Assembly (NCBI RefSeq): GCF_027943255.1
Contig: NC_072895.1
Coordinates: 21,922,001-21,986,000 of the forward strand
Length of the DNA stretch: 64,000 bases
Source: Anastrepha obliqua
Taxonomy: Eukaryota; Arthropoda; Insecta; Diptera; Tephritidae
Direction of reading: 5' to 3'
The notes beneath the pieces were generated by a model. The model was not told the origin of the DNA. It searched no databases and was given only the letters and a program-made list of their open reading frames with translations. The stretch's first letter is position 1. Every line of letters begins with the position of its first letter. The position numbers were made by a program, and so were the translations under genes. Below, in pieces: positions 42,811-55,308 of the stretch.

Positions 42811-43240
42811 GCATCGAGCTATATTTTTTTGATCAAAGATAAAATTCCTTTTTCGAGTGTTGTTTTCCGCTCTTAAATAATTTGAAATAATTATTTTTTT
42901 AGTTTTAATTTTTTGTTTTATCAAAACTTTTTTGTTTTATCTATCACTTTTATATAATTTTTTTTGTCAGAAATAACAATAAAATAAAACTCAGAATATT
43001 AATATTATTAATATTAATTAATTAATTAATTTAAATATTAGTATTTCAAAATGATTGAAATGAAGATCCGCGTTATATTTTTTTGATCAAAAATAAAATT
43101 CCTCTTCCGAGTGTTATTTTTTCGCTCTGAACAAATTATTATTTTATGAGCTGTAATGTTTTTTTTTTTTCAAAACTAAACATTATTCTATCAGTTTTTT
43201 TTTTTGTTTTTCTTGATCAGAAATAACAATACAGTATGAC
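42811..43240. repeat. local duplication, period about 250 bp
   Basis: TATATTTTTTTGATCAAA, AATAAAATTCCT and TCAGAAATAACAATA occur in the same order at 42820-42985 and 43070-43240. Both copies are AT-rich and diverged. Confidence 0.6.
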
Positions 43241-43259
43241 TCTGAAATTTATTAATTTT

Positions 43260-46200
43260 ATAGAGGCCGCAAGGCGCATTCATTAATGTATTAGATTCGC
43301 CTTGTGTAGGGCGCAAATTATAAAATTTCTAAATGACTATGATTTTTTTGTTTTTGACAAAACTCAATGATTACGGCCCCTGCTGTCTAACAAAGCAACA
43401 ATCATAAACATGTATTAAACTGTGTTTTCAAGCATTTTAAAAACGAAACCACCTGTTGGCATACCATTTAGTTCATCAGGAATTTACGGAACAAACAAAT
43501 TTAAATAAAACATGAAAGCAAAAATTGTGAAGACTGCATAGCAAAAGTATTAAATATTTAATAAAAAATAGAAAAATAATAATTGTTTTGAAATATTTTT
43601 CTACAACCGATTATGACACACCCATTTAGTACCCCCATCTATGTATATAAATTTTATGTGTGTATGTTTCATGAACACATGTCCTTATAATTAATGGTCA
43701 CATAATATGCTGCCTTTGTTGTTGCTGTTGGCTCAAGTAATTTCAGTGTTTCCAACACTACAGTCAATTTTTTGTTTAACATTTGTTCATCAAACCAGTT
43801 GTTTTTATATAAAACAAAAAGAGACAAAATGCTAATTTACTTCACGTTTTTCTTTTTTTTTTTTGTAGTTTTAAGTTAAATCGCTGTATATGTGTTTCAT
43901 TTTATTTTATTTATAATAATTGTATTTTTTATTTTTTAGTTTTGTTTCACCTATTTTTTATTTATTTAATTTTGTCTGGAATATAGGAAAATATATATAT
44001 GTATGTATATATATATGTACATATACTTATAAATGATTTGTATAATATGCACATGTATTTATGTATGTTTAATATACATATGTATGTTAATGTAATTAAA
44101 TTTCGTGTTTTGGTTTTGGTTTTTTTTTTTTTTTGCAATCTGCAATATAACTTATGGGAATCGATTATTTTCTTTATGTGTATATGCTTATAAAAAAATA
44201 CGTCAGGTTGTACCGTTAAAACTTGTTTCTTCATTACTTCGTTTCACCAATTAGCTGTGTATTCAAGTGAAGGAAGCAAAAGAATATGTGAAAAAAAATA
44301 ATGGGAATCGAAATTCCACAAAAAAAAAAAAATTATACATCGTTGTAAATTGCTATGAAAAAAGCAAAGAAAAAATAAAACACAAACTGAAATTGGTTTT
44401 ACGTATTTTTTTGTTTTTTATTTTAACTATGTTTTCCATTTTTATTTATATTCAATGAATAATATAAATCGTATTTATTTGCGTTAAGGAGCTCATCAAC
44501 GTCTATACTATTTATGTATATTCTGTGTATTGTATTTGTGGTTTCAATGCATAAATTTTATAAAAATCGTTGTTACTCCTTAACTCAGTTAAGTTTAAAA
44601 TGTTTTGCAAAAAAAATATCATATTTTTATATAATTGTGTAAATTGCGTTAGAAAAAATAATAATTATAATAAATCGCACAAAAATGTAAAACTATAAGC
44701 CGAAAAAATGAAGACTTTTAATTGCACAGGAATACAGTTTTTCTTTTGTTTTGTTGTTTTTTGTTTCTTTTTTTTTTGTTTGTTTTTCTGCTTTATTTGA
44801 TTGGAGAACTGTGTAAAGAGGTATCGTATTGTTGCTTTCAAATATATATGCACATATACATATATACTTGTAAATGACAACGCAGTTTGTTTCGACTTTC
44901 GACTTAATACAAAAAATACAACAAAAGAAAACGCAAGAGAAAATTTAAATTGTAATTGTAAGGTCTTCGCTATGCAATAAAGTTATGCTCTCGAAATAGT
45001 TTAAAGAGTTTTATGTTAAGCAAGACCCCATCGCACTCAATTGTGGTGTGTGTGTGTGGCTGTGTGTACCAATGATAGGCAGCATAATAATGTGAATCGG
45101 TTCGTAGGATTTGAAAGAGACATTTCGCATTTTAATGAGCATAGGTATAATATAATCGTTTTATATTATGTATATAATAGATAATATATATAGAGTTGAT
45201 ATATAATTAAATACAAATATAAAACACTTTATTTTTACATTACTCCGCAAAATTAAGATTTTATATTTAAAGAAAAAAAATATTGCCATCAGCTAACTAA
45301 CTCTCTGCTGAAGCGTCTCCGTCTCCGGTTCATGATTATCCAAAAGATCAATACAAAGAAGGTTGGCAAATACTAAAATCATCTGCATTCTCTTCAGCTA
45401 TGTATACTAATAAAATTATCTTTTCAATATAATTTCATATCTTCGTTGCATTTTCCACTTGCAATCTTCGCTCCCTATATAAATTATATATGTATGTGTG
45501 TATGTATATATATAAATTAAAACATTTTACGGCAGACATTTGTAACATATTTGAAAAATCTACTTGTTAAAAACACTCTACTTTACGGACACTAGAAAAG
45601 ACAAAGGTTAATGTATGCTTGCATGCATCTATGCGTGTGTAACCAAGTCAAGCCTAATGTACGTATGTATGCATATAACATTTCTTTTAGCATATTCACG
45701 TAGTCGAAAAAGTAATTAAAGGTTTACTTGGGATTTAGAAGTTTTCCATTTTTTCGTTGGAGCGTTTACGTATGTAAATGAAAAGCGCGTTTGATAGAAA
45801 AGAGGTCAACTCTCTAACTGAACTGCTGAGCTTTTCACCAACGATATGCAAAATAAGAATGAACATGTGTACGTGGTGTGAGTGTGTGAGTATGATATTG
45901 AAATGCCCTGTTCCACGGTTAACTTCCAAAGGCGTAACAAACGACAACAAAAAATTTCTCACATAATAATAACGCAATTAGGCAACGCAAGATCAAGTGT
46001 CAAAAAATCCGGCAGCTATTCTGTCTGATAAATACGAGAAAGTAACTGTTATGTGAACCTACGCAAATAAAGAACATTTCTTATAACTTAACACTTTTGC
46101 TCTTATTTGTCGATAACTACGAAATGTTAACATCTACTTTTAAACCGTTATACACATTACACTTCAATTGAGACTTAGCTTGCAAAGTATTGCGTAAATT

Positions 46201-46626
46201 GCAAATTACAAGCATATAGAATTCCTCACTTGTTTTTAATGTTTCGATGCTGTCTTTTAAATTGGGATGTTGATTGTTGTTGTTGTTGTTTGTTTAGTGA
46301 TTTGTTTTTAGTGATTCTAGTGAAGTCATTGCAACGCAAATTTGATTTTAGAACAAAAACGCTATTATGGACAACCTTCGATTTGGCACTCACTTTTGTT
46401 GGTGAGTGTGCGTATGTGCATTGCTGATCTCCTACCTAATATGCTCCTCCTTCTCAGTTTTCTGGTGTTTGTGTTTCAAGAATTTTCTTTCATCGTTTGC
46501 CTATCTTTTCATATTTTTTATATATTTTGATGCGTTTGCAATTTTTACTGTTTTTTTTTTGTCTGCTTTTTGTAAACTTCTTTTTTTACGGATTAGTATT
46601 TTTTTCTTTGTTTGAATTAATTTCGT
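43260..46626. other. Dp1: downstream flank / 3' UTR region of Dp1
   Basis: This AT-rich stretch lies directly downstream of the Dp1 stop codon on the minus strand. Vigilin mRNAs have long 3' UTRs, so part is probably transcribed. A minus-strand AATAAA near 45228 is a candidate signal; others exist. No transposon termini or further exons were found. Confidence 0.4.
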
Positions 46627-46995
46627 TTAGTTTTTCGGTCCCCATGCCGATGTTAAGGGCGAAGCCACTGGTGTGGGACCGCCAGCTGCGAAATCTGGGA
46701 AATCTTCTTGCGACTGAGTGTTGGGTGCAGAGCTCTTGCCTTGCCTGTCGTTAGCTCTTTCCCATGGTGCATCCTTAATGACAAAACCATTTTCGTTTCC
46801 ACCACCCGGTAGGAAGGCTGCCACTGTCTGAGGTTGTGGCGAAGGTGGCAAATTGTCCAAATATTCGTTGGTATAATCCTCGGCCATATTGAGTATAACT
46901 TCCTTGGCATTTTCGACATTCTCTTCTTTGCCGATAATTGTTACGGCATTGCGATTAGTTTGAGCATCGTCCGAAGAAGCGAATTTGATGTCCAC
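46627..46995 (-). CDS. Dp1: Dp1 terminal coding exon
   Basis: From VDIKFASSDDAQTNRNAVTI it completes the last KH repeat (IIGKEENVENAKEVILNMAE), then gives a Pro/Gly-rich tail ending PLTSAWGPKN and TAA. The preceding intron, 1412 bp, is the longest within the coding region and contains a dispersed repeat. Confidence 0.93.
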   Translation of the reverse strand: MDIKFASSDDAQTNRNAVTIIGKEENVENAKEVILNMAEDYTNEYLDNLPPSPQPQTVAAFLPGGGNENGFVIKDAPWERANDRQGKSSAPNTQSQEDFPDFAAGGPTPVASPLTSAWGPKN

Positions 46996-49900
46996 CTGTA
47001 ATATAGGACAAAATGCTGTTAGCTTCAACAATCGAAGAGGAAGAAATCAATTGTGATAATGTAATTTTCATGCCATTGACAAAGGAGAATTTCTGAGCTA
47101 TAACAGAAAATCAAAAAATGGCGGAATGAATGTGAAATAAGATATGCAATTATTTTCCTTTACGAAGTACTATCCTTTAAGCATAAATAATACACTCCTC
47201 AGAACTTGTATATAATTTATTATTAAAAAGTTTCTCACATTTTCAAAATAAATGACCTGCAAGCGCTAAACGTGGATTATGGAATCATTACTGTAGTAAA
47301 CGGGCGTATTGCAACCACTAAGATGCCATCTGAAAATCAAAAAACTGCAGCCATCAACTTTTCCAGCCAATTGTTACAGCTTGACCTTCTTAGGCCGTGC
47401 AACACCTTTTTCTGAAACTGTATAAACTCGTGCGCCGACTCAGAATCAAAAGGGTGAGACCAAGGTTTATATCGAGTAACAATTCGATTCATAAATTCAT
47501 TACAGTTCTCGTTACAGATACAAAAATTTTCGCTAACAGTCGCCGATCTAGGGCTTCTGCAGGGCAGTGAGCACTAGCGGGGCCTATCATGCGCTGATTT
47601 GAGATATACCAGGATGATAATCAAAATGGACGTACATATTGATTTAAAAATTTCTGGATTTATTTCTTTTTCAAACAAGACCGGAAGCCTCCAAGGATGA
47701 TAGATTACAGGTTTTGGCCCTCGCAAGCAATATTGTGAGAGTAACTTTAGCTTTTATGTCATAGGGGTTACGCCAGAGAAAAAGAGATGAATGAAACAAA
47801 AAAAGTTTAAAGTGAGGTAAGTTTAATACAATCAGTCGTTGTTCAGACGACAATGATGTAACATGGGCAGGAGCTGCATTGATTTTTTTGTTTATCAGTT
47901 TTTCCCTACCCCCGTTGTAAACAAATCGCTACACCACATCCCTTATTACGTCAGCAAACCAGTTGATTCCATCAAAATCGCTGAAAAACAGCGGTCTGAT
48001 GTTGGGCACACATTCTGTATTCGCTCCAGAGTGGGAATCCTCCGGCCTGAACGCTGATCGTCTTCAATTTACTTCCGACAGTGCCCTTGTAATTAGATCT
48101 ACTCGAATAATGATCCGTCTTTTTTTCTTTTTTTTTTTAACTTGAACTTAAACACGACTCGAAACTCAACAATAGTTTAATGAACCGATTTGAGTGAAAC
48201 TAAGCAAATATTTATAATTACATAGAGAAAAATAGTGCTATGTAAAATAATCACCCCTTCCCTTTTCTGTGCCCCCCATTCCTAAAAGTGTTGACCTCCC
48301 CCACTCATACATATGTAGGGTTCGTTCATAATACATTTGTGGGTCATGAACAATTATTGATATGCGCACAAAGTTTTCAAGTCGCATTTGTATGAATTTG
48401 TGCTTACCTTATAGTCCTCGATGATCTTTCGAATGGTGCGCCCGCGATGTCCGATTATGTGTGAATGTATGCGGGAGTCCACTTCAATGACTTCACGGTA
48501 CAAATCCTGCAAATCACCGACGATTTCCATAATGGCATCACGCGCTGCTTCAGTATTGGCTTGATAACCTGTGATGGTAATGATTCTTGGATCGGGATCT
48601 GTACGTTTTGGCAGCGAGATTTGCACGTCATGATCGGCGCGCAACTTATTGATAACGGCACCACGGCGTCCAATCAATTTGGAGTGGTACTGTGTATCCA
48701 CATCGATTTTCAGCTCATACGAACGTAGCTCGCGATCAGCACGATCTGCTTCGTACTCTTCGATCATTTTTTCTAAAGCAGCCTTAGCTTCCTCCACGTG
48801 CGCCGGCGTACCGCTGAGTTTTATCAGGTCAGACTTTGTTTCGCTGGGCGGCAACTCAATGTGCACATCATAGGTTGACATAAATTGACGTACATTGGCA
48901 CCTTTGGGACCGATGATTGTACGATGCAAATCGTAGGGCACCTCAAGCTCCTCAACGATCGGTATCAAGCCAATCAATGCTTGTTTTGCCGCTTCACATT
49001 TTTCGGTGCGGCCAGTAATGCGAATAATATCGCATTCACGCACCGGTTCGGCATTTTCATCGCAATCTTCACCACTACCATTGGTACCGTTTACTAGACC
49101 CTCAACAGGATTAGTAGCATCGCGATCGGGGAATTTAATTTGTACATCATGCTCAGAGGTCACTTGTTGCACCTTGAAGCCGCGCGCACCCATTATTGTG
49201 CGATGCAGTCGCTGCGGAATGACCACCTCAATGGTGACCTGCGCTTCCAAGTCGGCAACAATTTCGGCGATTCGTTGCTTCGCAGCCTCAATGCAATCCT
49301 TGGCTCCCTTCAAGGTAACCTTGTCAGAATCGACACCTGGCCGTGGGAAGGAAATCATAACGCCACCGTTCTCTTCCGAAATTCGATGCAAAATTTCGCC
49401 ACGCTTTGCAACGAAATGTTTGTGGTACTTGGGATCGACGGAAATTTCGCCCTCGGTAACTTGATCGATGTCTTTGATGATGGCCTCCAATTGCTCTTTG
49501 GCAGACTTCACACTGTCCTCTTTGCCAATAATTATTATAACCTCCTTATCCTCATCCTCATTGGAAGGGAAAATGATGCGCGCACCAGTGGCGTCGCGGA
49601 TCTTGCGGATGGAAGCTCCATTCTTACCGATTAGGAATTTATGATGCTGTTGCTTGGCACGTACCTCAGCAGTAAATGAGGCCAGTTGGCGTTCGTTGGC
49701 AAGTTCGAGAAGTTGAGCTTTGGCTTTTTCCACATCGTCTTTTGGACCACGAATTGTCACCTGGAATAAATGTATAAGATTTATAGATTTCAAGAATTAT
49801 CGAATAAACAGCAAAACGATAAGTAGATTAATAGTGTACAGCATTTGGTACTACTGCTTACCTTATCGCTCTTCGAGTCGCTAGTGGGAAATTTAATGGA

Positions 49901-52168
49901 AACCCCCCCACATTCTTCCATAATGGCTGAAATTAGTTTACCGCCGGTGCCAATGATGGAGTTGTAGAATTTCGGCTCAATTTGCACCTCTTCAGTGACG
50001 ATGTCGGACAACTCATTTTGAATCTTTTGAATACGTTCCTTGGCGTCAAGTACATTTTCCTTCTTTCCTGTGATCACAATCACTTCGTTCGTATCCCCCT
50101 CCGCTGGCAAATCGATTTTTGTTTGAGTTTCGTCGCGTATTTTTTTGATATTGGCTCCGCCTTTTCCAATTACGAATTTGTGGAACTGCTTAAATATTGG
50201 TACCTCGATGATGTGTGATGACTCCTGTATCTCCTTAACTAGTTTCAGCAAATCTTTGTGGCACTTGTCGACATCCTCTTTGGGGCCGCGTAGTTTAACA
50301 ATGTCGGTATTTTCTTGAGGACTTGGTATGGTGATAGTAACCTGGCGATAGCGATCCTTGATCTCCCGTATCTTTTCGCCCTTGGCACCAATAATCGAAC
50401 GATGCAAACGGCGATCGATGATCACATCCTTTGACTTTTCATTTTCCAGTTTGTCGATTTTTTCTTGTAATTCAAGCTGAGCCTGTTGAACGCCCTCCTT
50501 CGGCCCTTCAATACGTATGTTATTCTGACCTTCACGCTCTTCAATATTGATATTCACTTTCAGTTCGTCCTTTAAGCGGTTCACATTTGCGCCAGCTTTA
50601 CCAATGATATGCTTATAGTAGGATGGATTCACTGTCATCACCACGTAAGTGTAGTGGTCCAAGTAGTTGCGTACAATATCGTTGAGATAATTTGTTGCCT
50701 GATCAACGCGTTCGGGATCGCCTTCTAGTTTGATTTTATCATCCAGACAGAAGACATTCACATTGGGGCATTCCTCCTCCAGTTGACGCATATTGGCACC
50801 TTTGCGTCCGATCACATATTTATGTGTCCAATTAGGCGCTTCGATTTCCACCGATTTAACGGAATTGGCCTTCTGGTAAACCACGGTCAACGCGTTACCC
50901 AATGCCACTTGCGGGCCGCGCAATGTTATTGTCTCCAATGGCGAATCTGTGGGTGGCATTTCAACTGAAACTCCAGTGATGCGAAGAATATCCGCCAACG
51001 TTGAACCTTTCGGACCGATAACATAGCGGTGCTGCGACTTCGCTACTTCAACACTAACAGTGGAGCACTTCTTTTCCATTTCTTTATAGATAGCTTCCAC
51101 TTTAGCCTTAGCATTGGCTACGGCATCCTTCTCGCCCGAAATCACAATCTCGTCCTTTTGTACCGATTGTGGCGGTACATTGATCTTCGCCCCGGTTTCT
51201 TCCATCAACTTGGCGAGGTTCTCATTATTAGGGCCCACAATAAACGGATGATACACTTTTGGCACCGAAGTGCGATCCGAGCACTTCTTATACTGTTCAG
51301 CCGATAATTGGCGGATCTCTTGCTCGGCCTTTTCAATACCCTCCTTAGTACCCAAAATGGTGACCACCTCACTCTCCTCCGTTTGAGTAGGGATGTTTAT
51401 GCGTGTTGCGGTTACACGCTCCAGCTCACGCAAACGTTCGCCGCGCTTGCCGAGAATGACACGATGGTGCTCTTTCGGTATCGATACCTGTTTGCTGGCT
51501 TGGGTTGAGAAATGCATTAGAATGCGACGGCGTGCATCCAATATTTCGCTTTGCTTGCCCTTAATCAAGAAGGTCAGAGATTGATTTTTGCCACTGGCGA
51601 TTTCAATTTGAGCGCCTGTATCCTTTGAAATTTGCTGACAGATACGCTTCGATTCACCCTCACCGAACTTGTCCGATTCAGTAGTTTTTCGCTCATCGCC
51701 AGACACGTGCAACACCTATCGTCCATATACGTGTGAATATAAAAAGTATACGAATATAATACATGCAAATCTATGTATATACAAATAAAATCTATCTAAT
51801 CTAACAGTTTTTTATACTGACCTGGGTTTTTTGCGTAGTCGTTACACGCACACAGGGTGGGCCAGCGTTACTGCTCAGTGGAGCGGCGGTATTCGCTGGC
51901 AATGCCGGGAACAAGTCGTCATAACTAAATGTTGGCGTTGGATTGTTGGTGGTGCCGCTATTGGTGCTTGTCGGCGTAGCGACAGAAGTGGGTGAGGATG
52001 GTTGCTCGAGCTGGGCCTGCTCTTGTTGTTGGTTGTTGGTGATAGTGTTGGTGTTGATTTGTTGTTCAACGGTCTCTACTGCGAAAAATATGCAATTTAA
52101 TGATTGAACTAAGTGATTGTATTCATACAAAACCAACCGTTTGATTCTTCCATCACTGCTGCTTGCAT
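46627..52168 (-). CDS. Dp1: vigilin, multi-KH-domain RNA-binding protein (gene span)
   Basis: The coding exons in transcript order are 52168-52138, 52078-51822, 51715-49862, 49760-48408 and 46995-46627. They join in phase to 1287 residues, close to the known size of fly vigilin. After a Gln/Ser/Thr-rich N terminus come 15 KH-type repeats. Most carry the RNA-binding GXXG loop (GKRG, GPKG, GRKG, GKAG, GAKG, GKGG, GTGG, GKNG, GARG, GRRG, GHRG). Vigilin binds RNA and ribosomes and affects translation and mRNA stability; the fly protein was also described as binding single-stranded dodeca-satellite DNA in heterochromatin. The first repeat lacks the loop, and two repeats have degenerate loops (GPNN, AKRG). 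All introns are GT-AG. Confidence 0.95.
47670..48065 (-). repeat. dispersed repeat in Dp1 intron 4
   Basis: CTCCAAGGATGATAGATT, AATATTGTGAGAG and CAGTCGTTGTTCAGACG match the repeat family at 34.6 kb and, inverted, at 15.8-16.4 kb. It lies wholly within the intron. Confidence 0.6.
48408..49760 (-). CDS. Dp1: Dp1 coding exon 4 (KH repeats 10-15)
   Basis: It covers residues 715-1165, starting VTIRGPKDDVEKAKAQLLEL, which completes repeat 9. Loops seen are HHKFLIGKNG, HKHFVAKRG (degenerate), HRTIMGARG, HRTIIGPKG, YHSKLIGRRG and HSHIIGHRG. It ends KIIEDYK before donor AAG|GTAAGC, inside repeat 15. Confidence 0.94.
49862..51715 (-). CDS. Dp1: Dp1 coding exon 3 (KH repeats 1-9)
   Basis: At 1854 bp it is the largest exon, covering residues 97-714. 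It begins VLHVSGDERKTTESDKFGEG with a partial KH without a GXXG loop. KH loops follow: HRVILGKRG, HPFIVGPNN, HRYVIGPKG, HKYVIGRKG, YKHIIGKAG, HRSIIGAKG, HKFVIGKGG and YNSIIGTGG. The donor AAG|GTAAGC interrupts repeat 9 right after FPTSDSKSDK. Confidence 0.93.
51822..52078 (-). CDS. Dp1: Dp1 coding exon 2 (low-complexity N terminus)
   Basis: It encodes VETVEQQINTNTITNNQQQE, a Ser/Thr/Pro-rich stretch and the motif FSYDDLFPALP before donor CAG|GTCAGT. The exon links in phase to both neighbours. The region is probably disordered. Confidence 0.88.
52138..52168 (-). CDS. Dp1: Dp1 coding exon 1
   Basis: A short exon encodes MQAAVMEESN plus one base of the next codon, with donor ACG|GTTGGT. Two bases before the ATG a pyrimidine-rich TCTTCTCTTTTTTAAG acceptor is seen, so a non-coding 5' exon probably lies farther right, perhaps up to 10 kb away. 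Confidence 0.75.
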
Positions 52169-52169
52169 T

Positions 52170-52611
52170 ACTTAAAAAAGAGAAGAGTCCTTTTTCGTTC
52201 CAAGTCGTTACAGTACCACTACAAAGGAGCGAGAAAGAATGTTTAGGTTTTCAATTGCTATTTTTAATATATTTTTAAATATAAATAATATTAAATATAA
52301 TAAATAATAATATAACAAAAAATAGTTGAGTTGATGTTCATGCGCAGGTGTATGTTTGAACTTTTCAACATTATAACCTCCTGGCAAGGACCTAGTGGAA
52401 TCAGTGTGGATGCTCTTCTGAGCTCCTCTTGCATGGTGTGTCGTCCATCACAATTTGCAGCTTAGTAGCCGCCGTCACTTCTCTGGCTAATCGCTGCTTT
52501 ATGGTCTGGCAACCATAGGAGTTGATTGCGATTGCGCGTCCCTAGAGAGTTTTGTCTCTCTATGAACTTCGGGACTAGTGCACTACGGCAAACGATAATA
52601 AAGTGGCACTC
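52170..52611. other. Dp1 upstream / 5' UTR intron region, no gene seen
   Basis: Beyond the acceptor-like sequence before the Dp1 ATG there is AT-rich DNA, then 200 bp of more balanced composition, with no recognisable exon or element. Confidence 0.35.
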
Positions 52612-53497
52612 AAAACTTGACTATCGCTTAGGAGAGCAAATCGCTCATTGAGAAGATTTATGTTTACACACAAACTGAAGATATATTTTGAAAAATGCTC
52701 TATAAGGGGTTAGGGGTAGTCAGAATTTTCAAAAAATTGGATTTTTTTTTGCATTTTCTTAAAATTTAATATCTTTAAAATATTGTGTGAAAATTTGAAG
52801 TGAATCCGACAATTACTTTACGAGTTATTCAACAATTAACAAAGGGCGCTCGGGCGCTCCGGAGCAGATAGCAAAACTTTAAATGCGTTTTTCTCAAAAC
52901 TATGTTTTTTGAACTGGTGATCAGTGTAACTTAAAGCCGCTTGGTAGATTTTAATAAAATTTATACTGCTTTTGAAAAACATAAAAAACTCGTGCCTGAT
53001 CGAAGGATTTTTGTTTTTCAAAAATTTCGATTTTTTTTTTAATTTTTTTCTCGAAAATCTGAAAAATATTTCTTGATATTGTTAATAAAAAAAAAAAAAA
53101 AATGTTCTTCGATCAAGATTTTCTATTAGTAAAACTAATTTCTCTTGTCCGATTGATTTTTCCAAGGACTTGTGATGATCAACGCAAGGGTATTCTGGAG
53201 AAACGGGATGCCCACAGAGAGCGATAACTTTTACAATTATTATTTTTGTTTTGTTTTTTTCTGAAATTTTGCTACAATCAAGTCGGAACATGATGTATTA
53301 ATGCAATGTTTTTATTTTTGTAAAATGAGCAATTGACTAGCAAAAAAAAAATTATTGAAAATCATCATTTTTTCAGGCCTCAGACTATCCCTAAACACTT
53401 AAAACTTGACTATCGCTTAGGAGGGCAAACCGCTAATTGAGAAGATTTATGTCTACACACAAAAACTGAAGATTTCTTTTGAAAGATGCTCTATAAG
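52612..53497. repeat. ~95-bp direct repeats on both sides of a TTAA MITE
   Basis: AAAACTTGACTATCGCTTAG through GCTCTATAA occurs at 52612-52705 and again, slightly diverged, at 53401-53497. The MITE lies exactly between them. Confidence 0.8.
52706..53398. mobile_element. piggyBac-like MITE (family with 4.8, 12.7 and 54.5 kb)
   Basis: It is flanked by ATAA and TTAA. The ends share a TTAGGGGTAGTCAGA-type sequence (right end TTTAGGGATAGTCTGA). The interior has the family blocks TTTTCAAAAAA and AAACTTTAAATGCGTTTTTC. It is 693 bp with no coding content. Confidence 0.65.
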
Positions 53498-54485
53498 TTG
53501 CCCATCGGCACCGGTAGTTATGTGTTGCCAGTTATGCACAGAGACTTAGCAGTAACACCACTATTTTCCTACAAAAAGGTATTTACTTTCCTATCTTTAT
53601 TAGACTTAAATTGGAATAAACTTCAATTTTCGTATTATAAATTCTGCTGTATTATCAGACTTCACTCCAGGGAGCATATATCTCTTCTTATCACCTTACT
53701 TTTGTCAGTGGATGACAACTTCATGTGCAGATCAGAATTGTGAAATCGTACACGTCTCAGAAAAAGTCATTATTTATTCTATAATATTTTGAATACTGAT
53801 AAGAATTTCATATTTCTGTTTTCTTTTTATGTGCCACACATTTTAATTGGCGCTTAAACGCCAACTACATTGAGGGTCTCGACTGCACGACTGATAAGCA
53901 ACTACTCTGAGATAATTACACCGAAACACATACGAATGTATGTACATACATGTATAACTGTATATGATTATACAAAAATCGAAGCGTTTAGTTCAGCTAA
54001 ACAGCCCACAAATGAGTGTAAGTTAAATAAGTTACAAAAAAAAAACTATAAAAACGCTTATGATTAGGCTTCCAAAGGAGTCGACCAAATTTAATAACTT
54101 TACTTGTGTTGGCATATGTAGATTCATATTTTTTTTTATAATTAGGTGTTTATATACGAGGCACAGAGTGCTTCACACATACATATGCACTACCGTGCGC
54201 TTCGATAAAAGTAAGAGAGAAATTCCACGTACATATTTATGTATTCAGAAAGCGACCAATATTCTGTTCAATTACACTGATTATTGCTAATTCTTGCGTT
54301 TATTTTGTGTTAACTTTCGCTCCGACTTGCCTCTATTATTATTACTCGTTTATTCAAGGATATCGAATAATTTTCCCAGTCCAAGATGCTTTGGCGCGCT
54401 GCAACAATTAAGTTCGGATCATTGATCTCAAGGCCGATAGGACTATCAGTTAGCTTTCCGAGTGGTGTAAAATACAACGACTTAA

Positions 54486-55212
54486 GGGAGGGGTCTAGGG
54501 TTTGACTTTCAAAAAATCGATTTTTTGGAAATAGCTTTTTCTTATAGTAAATCATCTCAAAAATATTGTCCCAAAATTTCAGCTCAATCGGAGCAAAACT
54601 TTTGGAGTTATAGACGTTTTTGTCCCCACTCCTCTGCGACAGCTGCGAGCGTTTGGAGCGGAGCGTTACGTTTTTCTCGAAACCACTTTTTCAAAGTCCG
54701 TGACTATTAGAACTTCAACAATATTTAACCGATCCTTTTCAAATTTGGTATACAACTTCTATATATAAAATACCTCCCCCCCACTGAGAGATTTTTCACT
54801 TTTTTGTTTTACATTAAGGGCGGTTTCCACTTATACAGCGAAAAAATCAGTGAAAATCGCACTTTTTGCTTCAAAAACGCGCTGGCAACGTAAAAATTAA
54901 AAAAAAAAAATCGGAGCCAGTGGGGGGAGGTTTTGGTGATAATTTAACCAAATAATTCTGTTTTTTTTTATTTCAGGTGATTCTACAACTAGATACGATA
55001 GTCACCGCAAATCACCTTTTGGAAAAGGCGTTTTCGGAAAAGTTACCTCACCGGCTTATTTCCCGATATTTTCTTACAAAAATTTAGTACAATATTGTTG
55101 AAATGATGCTTTATAATGTACAAAAAGTTTAAATACATTTTCACTATTCATATCTCTAAAGCAAAGTCTCAAAAATTCATTAAAAAAAATGCTCAAACCC
55201 TAGACCCCTCCC
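54486..55212. mobile_element. piggyBac-like MITE, best-preserved copy
   Basis: TTAA flanks both ends (54482-54485 and 55213-55216). The inverted termini, beginning GGGAGGGGTCTAGGGTTTGA, are perfect over 20 bp. The interior carries the family blocks GTTACGTTTTTCTCGAAACC and CAAAGTCCGTGAC. It is 727 bp and non-coding, and perfect termini suggest it is the youngest of the family here. Confidence 0.85.
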
Positions 55213-55308
55213 TTAAAGTTTTTTGCCGTTAATGAATCGGGCATGCGATGTTTGCCTACATAAACTTAGAAAAAGAACAGTTGGTTTTATGCGAGTCTTT
55301 TCATCATA

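Noticed and set aside
49006..49634. Plus-strand open frames of over 150 codons opposite Dp1
   Set aside because: They are antisense shadows of the vigilin KH exons. The minus-strand frame carries the conserved domain and splice sites.
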